64,000 nucleotides of DNA from contig CAUJCX010000028.1 in NCBI GenBank assembly GCA_963169235.1, forward strand, positions 1-64,000. Direction: 5' to 3'. The first letter of the stretch is position 1; each line of letters opens with the position of its first letter. The notes under the pieces were generated by a model that was not told the DNA's origin, did not search any database, and saw only the letters and a list, made by a program, of their open reading frames with translations. Position numbers and translations under genes: made by a program. Origin of the DNA: Actinomycetota bacterium. Its GTDB lineage: Bacteria; Actinomycetota; Thermoleophilia; Miltoncostaeales; Miltoncostaeaceae. Positions 47,190 through 56,871 of this stretch are shown here, one piece after another.

Positions 47190-47283
47190 GCGGTGATGCC
47201 TACCCGAGCCCTCCTCCCATGGCACGCCGCGGTGGTCCCCCAGCACGTGTGGCGCCCCGGTCCCGACGGACACCGTGACCCGC

Positions 47284-47289
47284 TATGAT
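47284..47289 (+). promoter_or_regulatory. -10 box (TATGAT) upstream of L25
   Basis: TATGAT lies 56 bases before the L25 start, leaving a leader of about 50 nt that ends in an AAGGA ribosome-binding site. No clear -35. It would drive L25 and possibly pth and mfd. Confidence 0.4.
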
Positions 47290-47345
47290 GTCCAGCCGGT
47301 TCGACTCGACCCGCCCCAGCACGCGACGCCAAGGAACACGGACAC

Positions 47346-47639
47346 ATGGCACGAGCTTCCCTCACCGCTGAAACCCGCACGCCCGGAGGCGACGGCGCCG
47401 CCGGACGCCTGCGCCGCGAGGGCAAGGTGCCGGGCATCGTGTACGACAAGCCGGGCGCCGCGATCCCGTTCCAGGTGTCCGCGCACGAGCTGACGCTGGC
47501 GCTCAACCAGGGCAAGGGCCGCGAGAACGGTGTCGACCTGGCCATCGACGGCGCCGCCCCCATCGCGGTCGAGATGGTCGACTGGCAGCGCGACCCCGTG
47601 CGGGGAGACATCCTGCACGTGGACTTCAAGCCGGTCTGA
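47346..47639 (+). CDS. rplY: Ribosomal protein L25, short form
   Basis: 97 residues. 'TAETRTPGGDGAAGRLRREG', 'KVPGIVYDK', 'VSAHELTLALNQGKGRENGV' and 'QRDPVRGDILHVDFKPV' cover the 5S rRNA-binding beta-barrel of L25. Actinobacterial L25 normally has an extra ~100-residue CTC/TL5 domain; here the protein stops right after 'HVDF'. The downstream sequence does not continue the domain in any frame, so this looks like a true short form. It precedes pth, as is usual. Confidence 0.9.
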   Translation: MARASLTAETRTPGGDGAAGRLRREGKVPGIVYDKPGAAIPFQVSAHELTLALNQGKGRENGVDLAIDGAAPIAVEMVDWQRDPVRGDILHVDFKPV

Positions 47640-47743
47640 CGCCGCCCCGGTTCACACGCCAGGCCCGCCTCGCGCTGGGGTTCCACCCCCGAGGTGACCG
47701 CGGCGAGGCCGGCGAACCCGGTGACGGCGCCCGCATCCGCCTG

Positions 47744-48409
47744 GTGGTGGGCCTCGGCAACCCCGGCACCCGCTACGCCACCACGCGCCACAACGCGGGG
47801 CAGCGGGTGGTGGAGGAGCTGGCCCGGCGGCTCGACGCCGGCAAGCCCGCGTCGCGCTTCAAGGCCCACTACTGGGAATGCCGGGGACCCGCCGGCAAGG
47901 TGTCGCTGCTGGTGCCCACCACGTTCATGAACGACTCGGGGCGCTCGGTGGGGCCCGCCGCCGGCTCGCTGCACGCCGCGCCCGTGCAGGTGCTGGTGAT
48001 CCACGACGAGATCGACATCCCGTTCGGCGACGTGCGCGGCAAGGTGGGCGGCGGCCACGGCGGCCACAACGGCCTGCGCTCCATCATCGGCGCCCTCGGC
48101 TCGCGCGAGTTCGCGCGCATCCGGGTGGGCGTCGGCCGCCAGACCGACGACTTCCGCGGCGACGAGGCCGCGTGGGTGCTGGCCAACCACTCCGAGCCCC
48201 CCGCCGACGTCACCGCGCTGCTCGACCGCGCCGCCGACATGGCCGAGCTGGCCCTGGCCGAGGGCATCGACGCGGCCATCGCCCGCTTCCACGCCGGCCC
48301 CCCCGGCCTGCACGCCCGCGAGCGCGCCGCCCGCCGCGCCGAGCCCGCCGGCGACGCCGGCCAGCCCGATGCGCCCACCGCCACGGAGGGGGACGCCGAT
48401 GGCGCGTGA
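47744..48409 (+). CDS. pth: Peptidyl-tRNA hydrolase
   Basis: About 221 residues. Motifs of bacterial Pth: 'VGLGNPGTRYATTRHNAG' with catalytic His in 'RHNAG', 'PTTFMNDSGRSV', 'VIHDEIDIPFGDVRGKVGG' with catalytic Asp, and 'GHNGLRSIIGALGS'. It recycles tRNA from prematurely released peptidyl-tRNA. The first strand usually starts 3-4 residues earlier; the only standard start in frame is GTG 47744 (or 47747), which trims it, so a CTG or ATC start just upstream is possible. The C-terminal ~35 residues are a polar extension, and the 3' end overlaps mfd by 11 bases. Confidence 0.93.
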   Translation: MVGLGNPGTRYATTRHNAGQRVVEELARRLDAGKPASRFKAHYWECRGPAGKVSLLVPTTFMNDSGRSVGPAAGSLHAAPVQVLVIHDEIDIPFGDVRGKVGGGHGGHNGLRSIIGALGSREFARIRVGVGRQTDDFRGDEAAWVLANHSEPPADVTALLDRAADMAELALAEGIDAAIARFHAGPPGLHARERAARRAEPAGDAGQPDAPTATEGDADGA

Positions 48410-51400
48410 CGCAGGCATCGACCGCGACGCCCTCATCCTGGGGGTCGGCGAGGTCGCCGCCGCGGTGGACGGCCTCGACGCCTCCACCCGCGGGCGTAGC
48501 GTCCGCGTCGCCCGGCCCGGGTGGACGTGGCTGGTGGCGGCCCTCGCCCGCGCGGGCGACCGCTCGCTGCTGGTGGTGGTACCCGAGGACGAGGAGGCCC
48601 GCGATCGGGCCGCCGACCTCGAGGCGGTGCTGGGCGTCAACGCCGTGGGACTGTGGCCGTCGCGGGGCACCGCCGCCGCCGGCGCGGTGGGCCCGTCGCC
48701 CCACCTGGTGGGCCTGCGCGCCCGCGCCGTGGCGATGCTGGGCACGCCCGGCCGGGTGGTGGTCGCCGGCGTCCCCGCGCTCGACGAGCGCATCGCGCCG
48801 CCGTCCGCCTGGGGCGATCCGTTCGCCGTCGAGGCGGGGCAGCAGATCGAGGTGGAGGAGGTGGTCGACCGGCTCGCCGCCCTCGGCTACGAGCGCACCG
48901 AGCAGGTGGAGGAACGCGGCGAGATGGCCGTGCGCGGCGGCCTGGTGGACGTGTACCCGTCCACGGCGCGCATGCCCGTGCGCCTGGAGTTCTTCGGCGA
49001 CGAGGTGGAGTCGGTGCGGGCGTTCTCGCCGTTCACGCAGCGCACCATCCGCTCGCTCGAGCGCATGCTGGCGTGGCCCGCCCGCGAGCCCGACGACGCG
49101 GGCCCCGCCGTCGACCCGCTGGAGCTGGGCGCCCTGGGCGACGTGGTGGTGGTGCGGTGCGCGCCCGCCGAGATGCCGGCCGCCGCCAAGGCCGCCCGCG
49201 AGCGGTTCGAGGACGAGGCCGCCGCGGGCCTTCTGAGCGAACCCGACGCCCTCGTCAGCCGCCTGGACGACATCGCGGCGCTCGACCTGCTGCCGCCGGC
49301 AGGCCAGGCGCGCCCCGCGTTCGACGCGCTGGAGCCCCGCTTCGCGGTGCGCGGCCAGTCGGAGGCCGAGTCCGAGATGGCCCGCCTGGCCCGCAACGGC
49401 CAGCGCGTCGTGGTGATGTTCGAGCGCCGCGGAGAGATGGAGCGGGCGCTGGCGCGGATGCAGCGGGTCACGCCCGTCGCCGTCGCCCCCGGAGAGTTGC
49501 CGCCCGCGGGCCAGGTGGGCTTCACCACCCTGGGGGCGCGATCGGGCCTCCTCTCGCCGTCGCTCGGCCTCGCGCTCATCCCCGAGGCCGCCATCCTGCG
49601 CCGCCGCCGCCCCGCCGCCGAGCGCGGCCTGGTGGTGGGCAAGCGGCTGGCGTCGTTCATGGACCTGCGCATCGGCGACCACGTGGTGCACGAAGACCAC
49701 GGCATCGGCCGCCTGACCGGGTTCGAGACGCGCACGGTCGCCAACATCACCCGCGACTACCTGGCGCTGCAGTTCGGCGGCGGCGACCGCCTGTACGTGC
49801 CGCACGACCAGCTCGACAAGGTCACGCGCTACGTCGGCGCCGACGGCAGCGAACCCACGCTGTCGAAGCTCGGGGGCAAGGCCTGGGACCGCATGAAGGC
49901 GCGCGCCCGGGCCGCGGTGCGCGAGATGGCGGGCGAGCTGATCGCGCTGTACGAGCAGCGCCAGCGCGTGGAGGGCCACGCCTTCCCCCCCAACGACGAG
50001 CTGATGGCCGACCTCGAGCGGCGCTTCGCCCACATCGAGACGCCCGACCAGCAGCGCGCCATCGACGCGGTGTACGACGACATGGAGCGCCCCCGCCCCA
50101 TGGACCGGCTGGTGTGCGGCGACGTGGGCTTCGGCAAGACCGAGATCGCCGTGCGCGCCGCGTTCAAGTCGGCGGTGGGGGGCAAGCAGGTGATGGTGCT
50201 GGCGCCCACCACCATCCTGGCGCAGCAGCACCTGGCGACGTTCCGCGAGCGCTACCAGGACCTGCCGGTGACGCTCGACATGGTCAACCGGTTCCGCTCG
50301 CCCGCCGAGGTGCGCGAGGTGCTGCAGCGCTTCCGCGACGGCAAGCTCGACATCCTCATCGGCACGCACCGCCTGTTGTCGATGGACGTGCAGCCCAAGG
50401 ACCTGGGCCTGGTGATCGTCGACGAGGAGCAGCGCTTCGGCGTGGCGCAGAAGGAGGCGCTGCGGCAACTGAAGGTGAAGGTGGACGTGCTGGCCATGAG
50501 CGCCACGCCCATCCCCCGCACGCTGCAGATCTCGCTGTCGGGCCTGCGCGACATCAGCGTCATCGAGACCCCGCCGCGCGGGCGCCGCCCCATCGCGACG
50601 CACGTCGGCGAGTTCGACGACCAGATGGTGATCGAGGCCCTGCAACGCGAGCACGAACGCGGCGGGCAGAGCTTCTACCTGCACAACCGGGTCGAGACCA
50701 TCGCGGACGCCGCCGAGCGGGTGCGGGCGCTGGCGCCCGAGCTGCGGGTGCTGACGGCCCACGGGCAGATGCACGAGCACCAGCTCGAGGACGTGATGCT
50801 GTCGTTCATCCGCGGCGAGGCCGACGTGCTGGTGGCCACCAGCATCATCGAGTCGGGCCTCGACATCCCCCAGGCCAACACGCTGATCGTCGACCGCGCC
50901 GAGATGCTGGGGCTGTCGCAGCTGTACCAGATCCGCGGGCGGGTGGGGCGCTCCAGCGTAACCGCCCACGCGTACCTGTTGTACCCCGACGAGGGCGCGC
51001 TCACCCGCGAGGCGTCCGCCCGCCTGCGCGCACTGGCCGACTACACCGAGCTGGGGTCGGGCCTGCGCATCGCCATGCGCGACCTCGAGATCCGCGGCGC
51101 CGGCAACCTCTTGGGCGACGAGCAGTCGGGGCACGTGGCCGCGGTCGGCTTCGAGCTGTACATCGAGATGCTGCAGGAGGCCGTGGCGCTGGGCCAGGGG
51201 CAGATCGTGCCCGAGCGCGAGGTGCGGGTCGAGATCCCCGCGTCCGCGTACATCCCGGCCGACTACGTGCCGTTCGAGGCCGCCAAGATCGAGCTGCACC
51301 GGCGCATCTGCCTTGCCCGCGACGCCGAGTCGGTCACCACGCTGGGCGAGGAGATCGCCGACCGCTTCGGGCCGCTGCCGGGGCCGGTGGCGGCGCTGGT

Positions 51401-51671
51401 GACCGTGCAGCGCATCCGCGTGCTGCTGCGGCAGCTCGGCGCGGCGTCGGTGGCCGTGCGCGGCGGACGCCTCGTCACCGGGCCCGTCCAGCTCACCAGC
51501 GCATCGCTGAAGGCCCTCCGCGAGCAGGTTCCGCGGGCCATGTACCAGTCCAGCGACCAGACGATCAGCGCGCCGGCTCCCACCGCCTCCGCCGACCGCC
51601 TGGACGCCGCCGTCGAGCTGCTGACGGGGATCCTGGACGTGACGGCCCCGCCGGTCGCCGCGGACGCATGA
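48399..51671 (+). CDS. mfd: Transcription-repair coupling factor Mfd
   Basis: 1090 residues. An N-terminal UvrB-like region precedes the RNA-polymerase-interacting domain 'GDHVVHEDHGIGRLTGFETR', then two RecG-like helicase domains: Walker A 'VCGDVGFGKTEIAVRAAFKS', 'LAPTTILAQQH', DExx box as 'VIVDEEQRFG', 'MSATPIPRTL', 'TSIIESGLDIPQANTLI' and 'LYQIRGRVGRS'. The TRG motif and C-terminal D7 domain follow. It releases stalled RNA polymerase at DNA lesions and recruits UvrA. ATG 48399 has a strong GGAGGGGG site and lies inside the end of pth. Gene order pth-mfd-mazG-eno is typical. Confidence 0.97.
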   Translation: MARDAGIDRDALILGVGEVAAAVDGLDASTRGRSVRVARPGWTWLVAALARAGDRSLLVVVPEDEEARDRAADLEAVLGVNAVGLWPSRGTAAAGAVGPSPHLVGLRARAVAMLGTPGRVVVAGVPALDERIAPPSAWGDPFAVEAGQQIEVEEVVDRLAALGYERTEQVEERGEMAVRGGLVDVYPSTARMPVRLEFFGDEVESVRAFSPFTQRTIRSLERMLAWPAREPDDAGPAVDPLELGALGDVVVVRCAPAEMPAAAKAARERFEDEAAAGLLSEPDALVSRLDDIAALDLLPPAGQARPAFDALEPRFAVRGQSEAESEMARLARNGQRVVVMFERRGEMERALARMQRVTPVAVAPGELPPAGQVGFTTLGARSGLLSPSLGLALIPEAAILRRRRPAAERGLVVGKRLASFMDLRIGDHVVHEDHGIGRLTGFETRTVANITRDYLALQFGGGDRLYVPHDQLDKVTRYVGADGSEPTLSKLGGKAWDRMKARARAAVREMAGELIALYEQRQRVEGHAFPPNDELMADLERRFAHIETPDQQRAIDAVYDDMERPRPMDRLVCGDVGFGKTEIAVRAAFKSAVGGKQVMVLAPTTILAQQHLATFRERYQDLPVTLDMVNRFRSPAEVREVLQRFRDGKLDILIGTHRLLSMDVQPKDLGLVIVDEEQRFGVAQKEALRQLKVKVDVLAMSATPIPRTLQISLSGLRDISVIETPPRGRRPIATHVGEFDDQMVIEALQREHERGGQSFYLHNRVETIADAAERVRALAPELRVLTAHGQMHEHQLEDVMLSFIRGEADVLVATSIIESGLDIPQANTLIVDRAEMLGLSQLYQIRGRVGRSSVTAHAYLLYPDEGALTREASARLRALADYTELGSGLRIAMRDLEIRGAGNLLGDEQSGHVAAVGFELYIEMLQEAVALGQGQIVPEREVRVEIPASAYIPADYVPFEAAKIELHRRICLARDAESVTTLGEEIADRFGPLPGPVAALVTVQRIRVLLRQLGAASVAVRGGRLVTGPVQLTSASLKALREQVPRAMYQSSDQTISAPAPTASADRLDAAVELLTGILDVTAPPVAADA

Positions 51672-51775
51672 CGCAGCGGCGGTTCGCGGGCTATACGCCC
51701 GGGGAGTAGGCCCCGGGGCGGGGCCGGGCGCATGATCGCCCCGCGTCCCCCCCGCAACCCCCGGGAGTCACGACC

Positions 51776-52411
51776 ATGTCACTCCGCAAAGCCGCCGTCC
51801 CGGCCGCGATCTGCGTCGCCGGCGCCGTCGCGCTCGCGTCCGCCCAGACCACGCCCGCCCCGGCGGACCCGCCCGCTCGCTGCTACTACACCATGGGCGC
51901 GCCGTACATCCGGCACGACGTCGTCAACGACTACGTCCGCGTCACGATCCACTTCAAGTGCGACAACCCGACGATCGTGGACGCCATGAGGATGGGTGGC
52001 GACCTGCGGTTCAAGGCGAAGGGGGGCTTCCGGTACGTGGACACGCACGATGCCCACCGGGACAAGACGCGCAAGGACGTGGTGTTCCCGGATCGCGTGA
52101 ACCTGACGCTCGAGGCCTGGTGCAAGACCGATAAGCCCACGGCGTGGCGTGCGAACAGCCACATGGCGCGAACGCAGTGGCACAGCACGATCGAGACGTC
52201 GTCCCCGATGCTGACGACCGATTGGGCGGTGAAAGTGCAGTTCGGCCCGACCCGGACGCTGCCGTGCGGACCCGGCGACCAGAAGTCCCACGGGCGCCGG
52301 CCCTCGACGCCGCCCGACACGACCAACGCGCCGGGACCGGGCCCCTCGCTCCCCGCCCCGGCGCCGCCCAGCGCGGGCGGTAAGTCGGGCGTGCCGATCG
52401 CCGGCAGCTGA
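51776..52411 (+). CDS. Exported hypothetical protein
   Basis: 211 residues with a Sec signal (VPAAICVAGAVALASA). The mature domain begins 'CYYTMGAPYIRHDVVNDYVR' and contains 'FKCDNPTIVDAMRMGGDLRF', 'VNLTLEAWCKTDKPTAWRAN' and a closing 'VKVQFGPTRTLPCG'. Four Cys suggest disulfides in a small beta fold. The last ~55 residues are Pro/Ser/Gly-rich. No family recognised. It sits between mfd and the foldase gene, interrupting the usual order, and ends with a strong terminator. Confidence 0.65.
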   Translation: MSLRKAAVPAAICVAGAVALASAQTTPAPADPPARCYYTMGAPYIRHDVVNDYVRVTIHFKCDNPTIVDAMRMGGDLRFKAKGGFRYVDTHDAHRDKTRKDVVFPDRVNLTLEAWCKTDKPTAWRANSHMARTQWHSTIETSSPMLTTDWAVKVQFGPTRTLPCGPGDQKSHGRRPSTPPDTTNAPGPGPSLPAPAPPSAGGKSGVPIAGS

Positions 52412-52418
52412 CGGCGCG

Positions 52419-52447
52419 CCGGCGGGGCGGCGGTGCCGCCCCGCCGG
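52419..52447 (+). terminator. Strong hairpin terminator
   Basis: Perfect 13-bp stem CCGGCGGGGCGGC / GCCGCCCCGCCGG with a 3-nt loop, 8 bases after the stop of the exported protein gene. It separates that gene from the foldase operon. Confidence 0.75.
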
Positions 52448-52577
52448 GGGTTCATCGCGTGCGCGGCGCCCATGTGGCCCGCACGCCGGGGACGGCCGCG
52501 CGGCGCCCCCTTCGCCGCGTCGCGCCGAAACCGCGCGGCGGGAGGCAGTGGGGCCAACTGCTACGATCGCCCGCGTC

Positions 52578-53654
52578 ATGACTCAAAAACCGCATATCCA
52601 TTGGGCTCGCCGGTCGCTGCGCCTCGTCGCGGCCGGGTCCGCCGTCGCCGCCATCGCCGTCGGCGCGGCCGCCTGCAACGACAGTTCGGGGTCGTCTCTG
52701 CCCGAGGGCGTCGCCGCCCGCGTGGGCGACACCCCCATCACTTTCACGCAGCTCAACCGCGTGATGACGCAGAGCGCGGCCACCGCCAAGGCGCAGGGGC
52801 AGACGTTCCCCGCGACCGGCAGCACCGAATACAAGGACGCACAGCGACAGGCGCTTCAGACGCTGGTCAACGTGCAGGTCGTCCGCTCCGAGGCCAAGGT
52901 GTGCGGTTCCCCGTGCGCGGTCACGCCGAAGGATGTCGACAAAGAGCTCGACAGCATCGTGAAGGCCCAGATCCAGGGCAAGCAGGCCGAGCTCACCAAG
53001 TTCCTGAAGTCCCGGCAGCTCAGCATGGCCGAGGCGCGCGACCAGGTGCGGGCCAGCCTGCAGCAGAGCAAGATCCGCGAGCACGTCACCCGCGGCGTGC
53101 GCTTCAACGACGCCGACGCCCGCAAGTACTACCTGGCCAACACCGCGTCGTTCCGCGTCCCCGCCGAGCGCGTCGCGTCGCACATCCTGGTGAAGACCAA
53201 GGCCGAGGCCGACAAGCTGTACGCCGAGGCCACGCCCGCGAACTTCGCGGAGCTGGCCAAGAAACACTCGCAGGACCCGGGCTCGAAGGGCACCGGCGGG
53301 TCGCTGGGCCCCATCCAGAAGGGCGCCCTGGTGCCCGAGTTCGAGAAGGTCGCGTTCGCGCTGCCGCAGGGGCAGATCTCGAAGCCGGTCAAGACGCAGT
53401 TCGGCTACCACCTGATCCTCATCACGAAGATCACCAAGCCGCGCACCATCCCGTTCGCCGAGGCGAAGAAGCAGATCGTCTCGCAGCAGCTCCAGACCGA
53501 GCGTCAGACCACGTTCCAGACCTGGGTCGACAAGACGCTGAAGAAGTGGAAGGACCGCACGGTGTACGCCAACAAGGACCTTGAGCCGGTCGAGACGCCG
53601 GCCGCCCAGCCGGGCGCCGACGGGCAGCCGCAGCCGCAGCCCGCGACCCCGTGA
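52578..53654 (+). CDS. Lipoprotein peptidyl-prolyl isomerase, SurA/PrsA-like
   Basis: 358 residues. A lipoprotein signal ends at the lipobox 'VGAAAC', so it is anchored outside the membrane. An N-terminal SurA-like helical chaperone domain (GVAARVGDTPITFTQLNRVM) precedes a parvulin domain at ~residues 190-290: 'ASHILVKTKAEADKLYAEA', 'FAELAKKHSQDPGSKGTGGS', 'FGYHLILI'. The C-terminal tail is Pro/Gln-rich. It helps fold exported proteins. ATG 52578 has a TACGAT -10-like box (52562-52567) only 10 nt upstream. The stop overlaps the mazG start (GTGA). Confidence 0.93.
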   Translation: MTQKPHIHWARRSLRLVAAGSAVAAIAVGAAACNDSSGSSLPEGVAARVGDTPITFTQLNRVMTQSAATAKAQGQTFPATGSTEYKDAQRQALQTLVNVQVVRSEAKVCGSPCAVTPKDVDKELDSIVKAQIQGKQAELTKFLKSRQLSMAEARDQVRASLQQSKIREHVTRGVRFNDADARKYYLANTASFRVPAERVASHILVKTKAEADKLYAEATPANFAELAKKHSQDPGSKGTGGSLGPIQKGALVPEFEKVAFALPQGQISKPVKTQFGYHLILITKITKPRTIPFAEAKKQIVSQQLQTERQTTFQTWVDKTLKKWKDRTVYANKDLEPVETPAAQPGADGQPQPQPATP

Positions 53655-54676
53655 TCACCGTCGTCGGACTCGGGCCCGGTGATGCGGGCTCGGTTCCGGC
53701 GGCAGCGCTCGCGGCGCTGGCGGGCGTGGAGACCATCCACTGCCCGCCGCTCGACGACGCGGTGGCGGCGCTCCTTGCCCCCGCTGCGACGGTGCCGCTG
53801 GGCGACGTGGCGCACCTGCCGCCCGACGCCGTGGTGGCGGCCCCCGACCCGGAGGCGCTGCGCGTGGCACGCGCCGTGCCGCAGGCCGCGACCGTGCCCG
53901 ACCGGCCCGTGCTGCGGCAGCGCGCCATCGGGGCGCGGGTGGCGCACCTGGCCGCCGTCGGCCTGCATCTGCGGGCCGAGTGCCCGTGGGACCGCGAGCA
54001 GACGGCCGCGTCCATCGTGCCCCACACCATCGAGGAGGCGTACGAGGTGGCCGACGCGATCGCGGGCGGCGACCCCGCCAAGCAACGCGACGAGCTGGGC
54101 GACCTGCTGTTCCAGGCCGTGTTCCTCAGCCAGTTGCTGGAGGAGACCGGTGACGGAGACCTGGGCGACGTGGCCCACGGGCAGACCACCAAGCTCATCT
54201 CCCGCCACCCGCACGTGTACGGCGACGCCCGGGCGCGCGAGGCCTCCGAGGTGGTCGACGTGTGGGAGCGCCGCAAGCGCGAGGAACGCGCCGACCAGGG
54301 CGTCTTCCACGATCTGCCCGACGGGTTGCCGTCGCTGGCGTTCGCCACCAAGGCCCAGAAGCGGGCCGCCGCCGTGGGCTTCGTGTTCGGCGGCGCCGCC
54401 GACGCCATCGCCCGCCTGCGCGACGAGGTGGCCGAACTGGAGGCCGATCCCGGTGGCGCCGAGCTGGGCGACGTGCTCTTCGCCGCCGTGGCCGTCGCGC
54501 CCCACGTGGGGGCCGACCCCGACCTGGCGCTGCGGGCCACCACGCGCACGTTCCGGGCCCGGGTGCAGGCGGCCGCCGACCTGGCCCAGCGCCACGGCGA
54601 GAGCTTCGAGGCACTCGACCCGGACCGGCAGCTGGAGTGGTACGCCCGGGCCCGGCGCGAGCCCGGCGTGCCGTGA
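53651..54676 (+). CDS. mazG: MazG nucleotide pyrophosphohydrolase with relict methylase N-terminus
   Basis: 341 residues. The C-terminal ~250 are MazG: 'LRAECPWDREQTAASIVPH', Mg-binding 'EEAYEVADAI' and 'RDELGDLLFQAVFLSQLLEE', 'HPHVYGD', then a second, degenerate repeat. MazG hydrolyses NTPs and ppGpp-like nucleotides. The N-terminus opens with 'MITVVGLGPGDAGSVPAAAL', the signature of the tetrapyrrole methylase half of YabN-type fusions, but only about 85 residues remain instead of ~200 and the later SAM-binding motifs are missing. It overlaps the foldase gene by 4 bases. In this cluster mazG normally precedes eno. Confidence 0.9.
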   Translation: MITVVGLGPGDAGSVPAAALAALAGVETIHCPPLDDAVAALLAPAATVPLGDVAHLPPDAVVAAPDPEALRVARAVPQAATVPDRPVLRQRAIGARVAHLAAVGLHLRAECPWDREQTAASIVPHTIEEAYEVADAIAGGDPAKQRDELGDLLFQAVFLSQLLEETGDGDLGDVAHGQTTKLISRHPHVYGDARAREASEVVDVWERRKREERADQGVFHDLPDGLPSLAFATKAQKRAAAVGFVFGGAADAIARLRDEVAELEADPGGAELGDVLFAAVAVAPHVGADPDLALRATTRTFRARVQAAADLAQRHGESFEALDPDRQLEWYARARREPGVP

Positions 54677-54710
54677 CGCACGGCGGCGACCTACCGGCGG
54701 TCGCCAAGGG

Positions 54711-54738
54711 CAAAGGTCGGAGGCCGATCGGCCGATAA
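54711..54738 (+). promoter_or_regulatory. Sigma-28-like promoter upstream of the 54747 kinase-like gene
   Basis: The -10 element GCCGATAA (54731-54738) is a perfect match to the FliA consensus. CAAAG at 54711-54715 is a near match to the -35 TAAAG, with spacing one base longer than ideal. The preceding bases repeat the core CCGATCGGCCGATA also found at the flgF promoter. Initiation about 7 nt downstream would be at the GTG start codon (54747), giving a leaderless transcript. Confidence 0.55.
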
Positions 54739-54746
54739 TCCAAGAC

Positions 54747-55472
54747 GTGTCGTACCACGCCTCCCACACCCCTGCACCCGGCGACGGGGAGCTCCTGGCG
54801 CTCGCCAGCGAGGAGCTGCGCGGCCCGCTGACCAGCGTGTCCGGCTTCTTGCAGCTACTCATCGACGGTGAGGCGGGCGACCTGACGCCCGGCCAGTCGC
54901 GCGTGGCCGAGATCGCGGCCCGCAACGCCGACAAGATGGCGCGCATGATCGACGACCTCATCGTGATCGCGCAGGTGCGCACCACGGGCCTGGCGCCCGA
55001 GCGCACGCCGGTGGACGTGGTGGACGTGGTGCGTGAGCGGGTGTACGCCGTCAGCGCCGACCTGCAGGCCCGTCGGGCCGCGGTGAGCCTCAGCTCGGAC
55101 CCCTGCCCGCCCATCACGGCCGACGCGCCGTCGGTGGTGCAGATGGTCGACCAGATGCTGCGCGGCGCGCTGACGTTCGTGCCCATCAACGGCCGCATCG
55201 ACGTCGGCGTGCACGCCACGTCGGACGGCGTCACGGTGGAGGTGGGCGACAACGGGGGCGAGCTCGACCAGAGCGACGTGCCCGACGTGTTCACGGGCCT
55301 GTCGGCCCTGGCGCCCAAGAGCCCCCGCGCGCTGGTGGGCAGCCGCATGGGGCTCCAGTTGGTGCGCGAGGTGGCCCGCGCCCACGGCGGTGACGCCGAG
55401 GTCGAGACGGGCGACGGCCGCACCGTGGTGCGCGTGACGCTGGCGACGGGGGAGACCGGCGCGACGCGGTGA
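54747..55472 (+). CDS. Degenerate histidine kinase-like protein
   Basis: 241 residues with no membrane segment. The HisKA-like helix reads 'LLALASEELRGPLTSVSGFL', where active kinases have S-H-E-L-R-x-P: the phospho-acceptor His is Glu22. The rest of the helix pair is well kept ('ARNADKMARMIDDLIVIAQV'). In the HATPase domain the N-box Asn is Gly ('QMLRGALTFVP'), while G1 'VGDNGGELD' and a G2-like 'GSRMGLQLVREVARAHGGDA' remain. It probably cannot autophosphorylate; it may bind a partner kinase or regulator. It lies between mazG and eno but appears to have its own sigma-28-type promoter, which suggests a motility-linked role. Confidence 0.85.
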   Translation: MSYHASHTPAPGDGELLALASEELRGPLTSVSGFLQLLIDGEAGDLTPGQSRVAEIAARNADKMARMIDDLIVIAQVRTTGLAPERTPVDVVDVVRERVYAVSADLQARRAAVSLSSDPCPPITADAPSVVQMVDQMLRGALTFVPINGRIDVGVHATSDGVTVEVGDNGGELDQSDVPDVFTGLSALAPKSPRALVGSRMGLQLVREVARAHGGDAEVETGDGRTVVRVTLATGETGATR

Positions 55473-55505
55473 CGGCCGTTCCCGGTCGGGGCCGCGGGGT
55501 CCGGG

Positions 55506-56825
<1,320 letters not shown>

Positions 56826-56871
56826 TGGCGTGGGAGGGGATCGACGGGAGGCGCGGGCAGGAGGTGGGGTG

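Noticed and set aside
48210-51299. A ~1000-codon antisense frame over mfd
   Set aside because: Same reason: an antisense shadow of a conserved, well-defined helicase.
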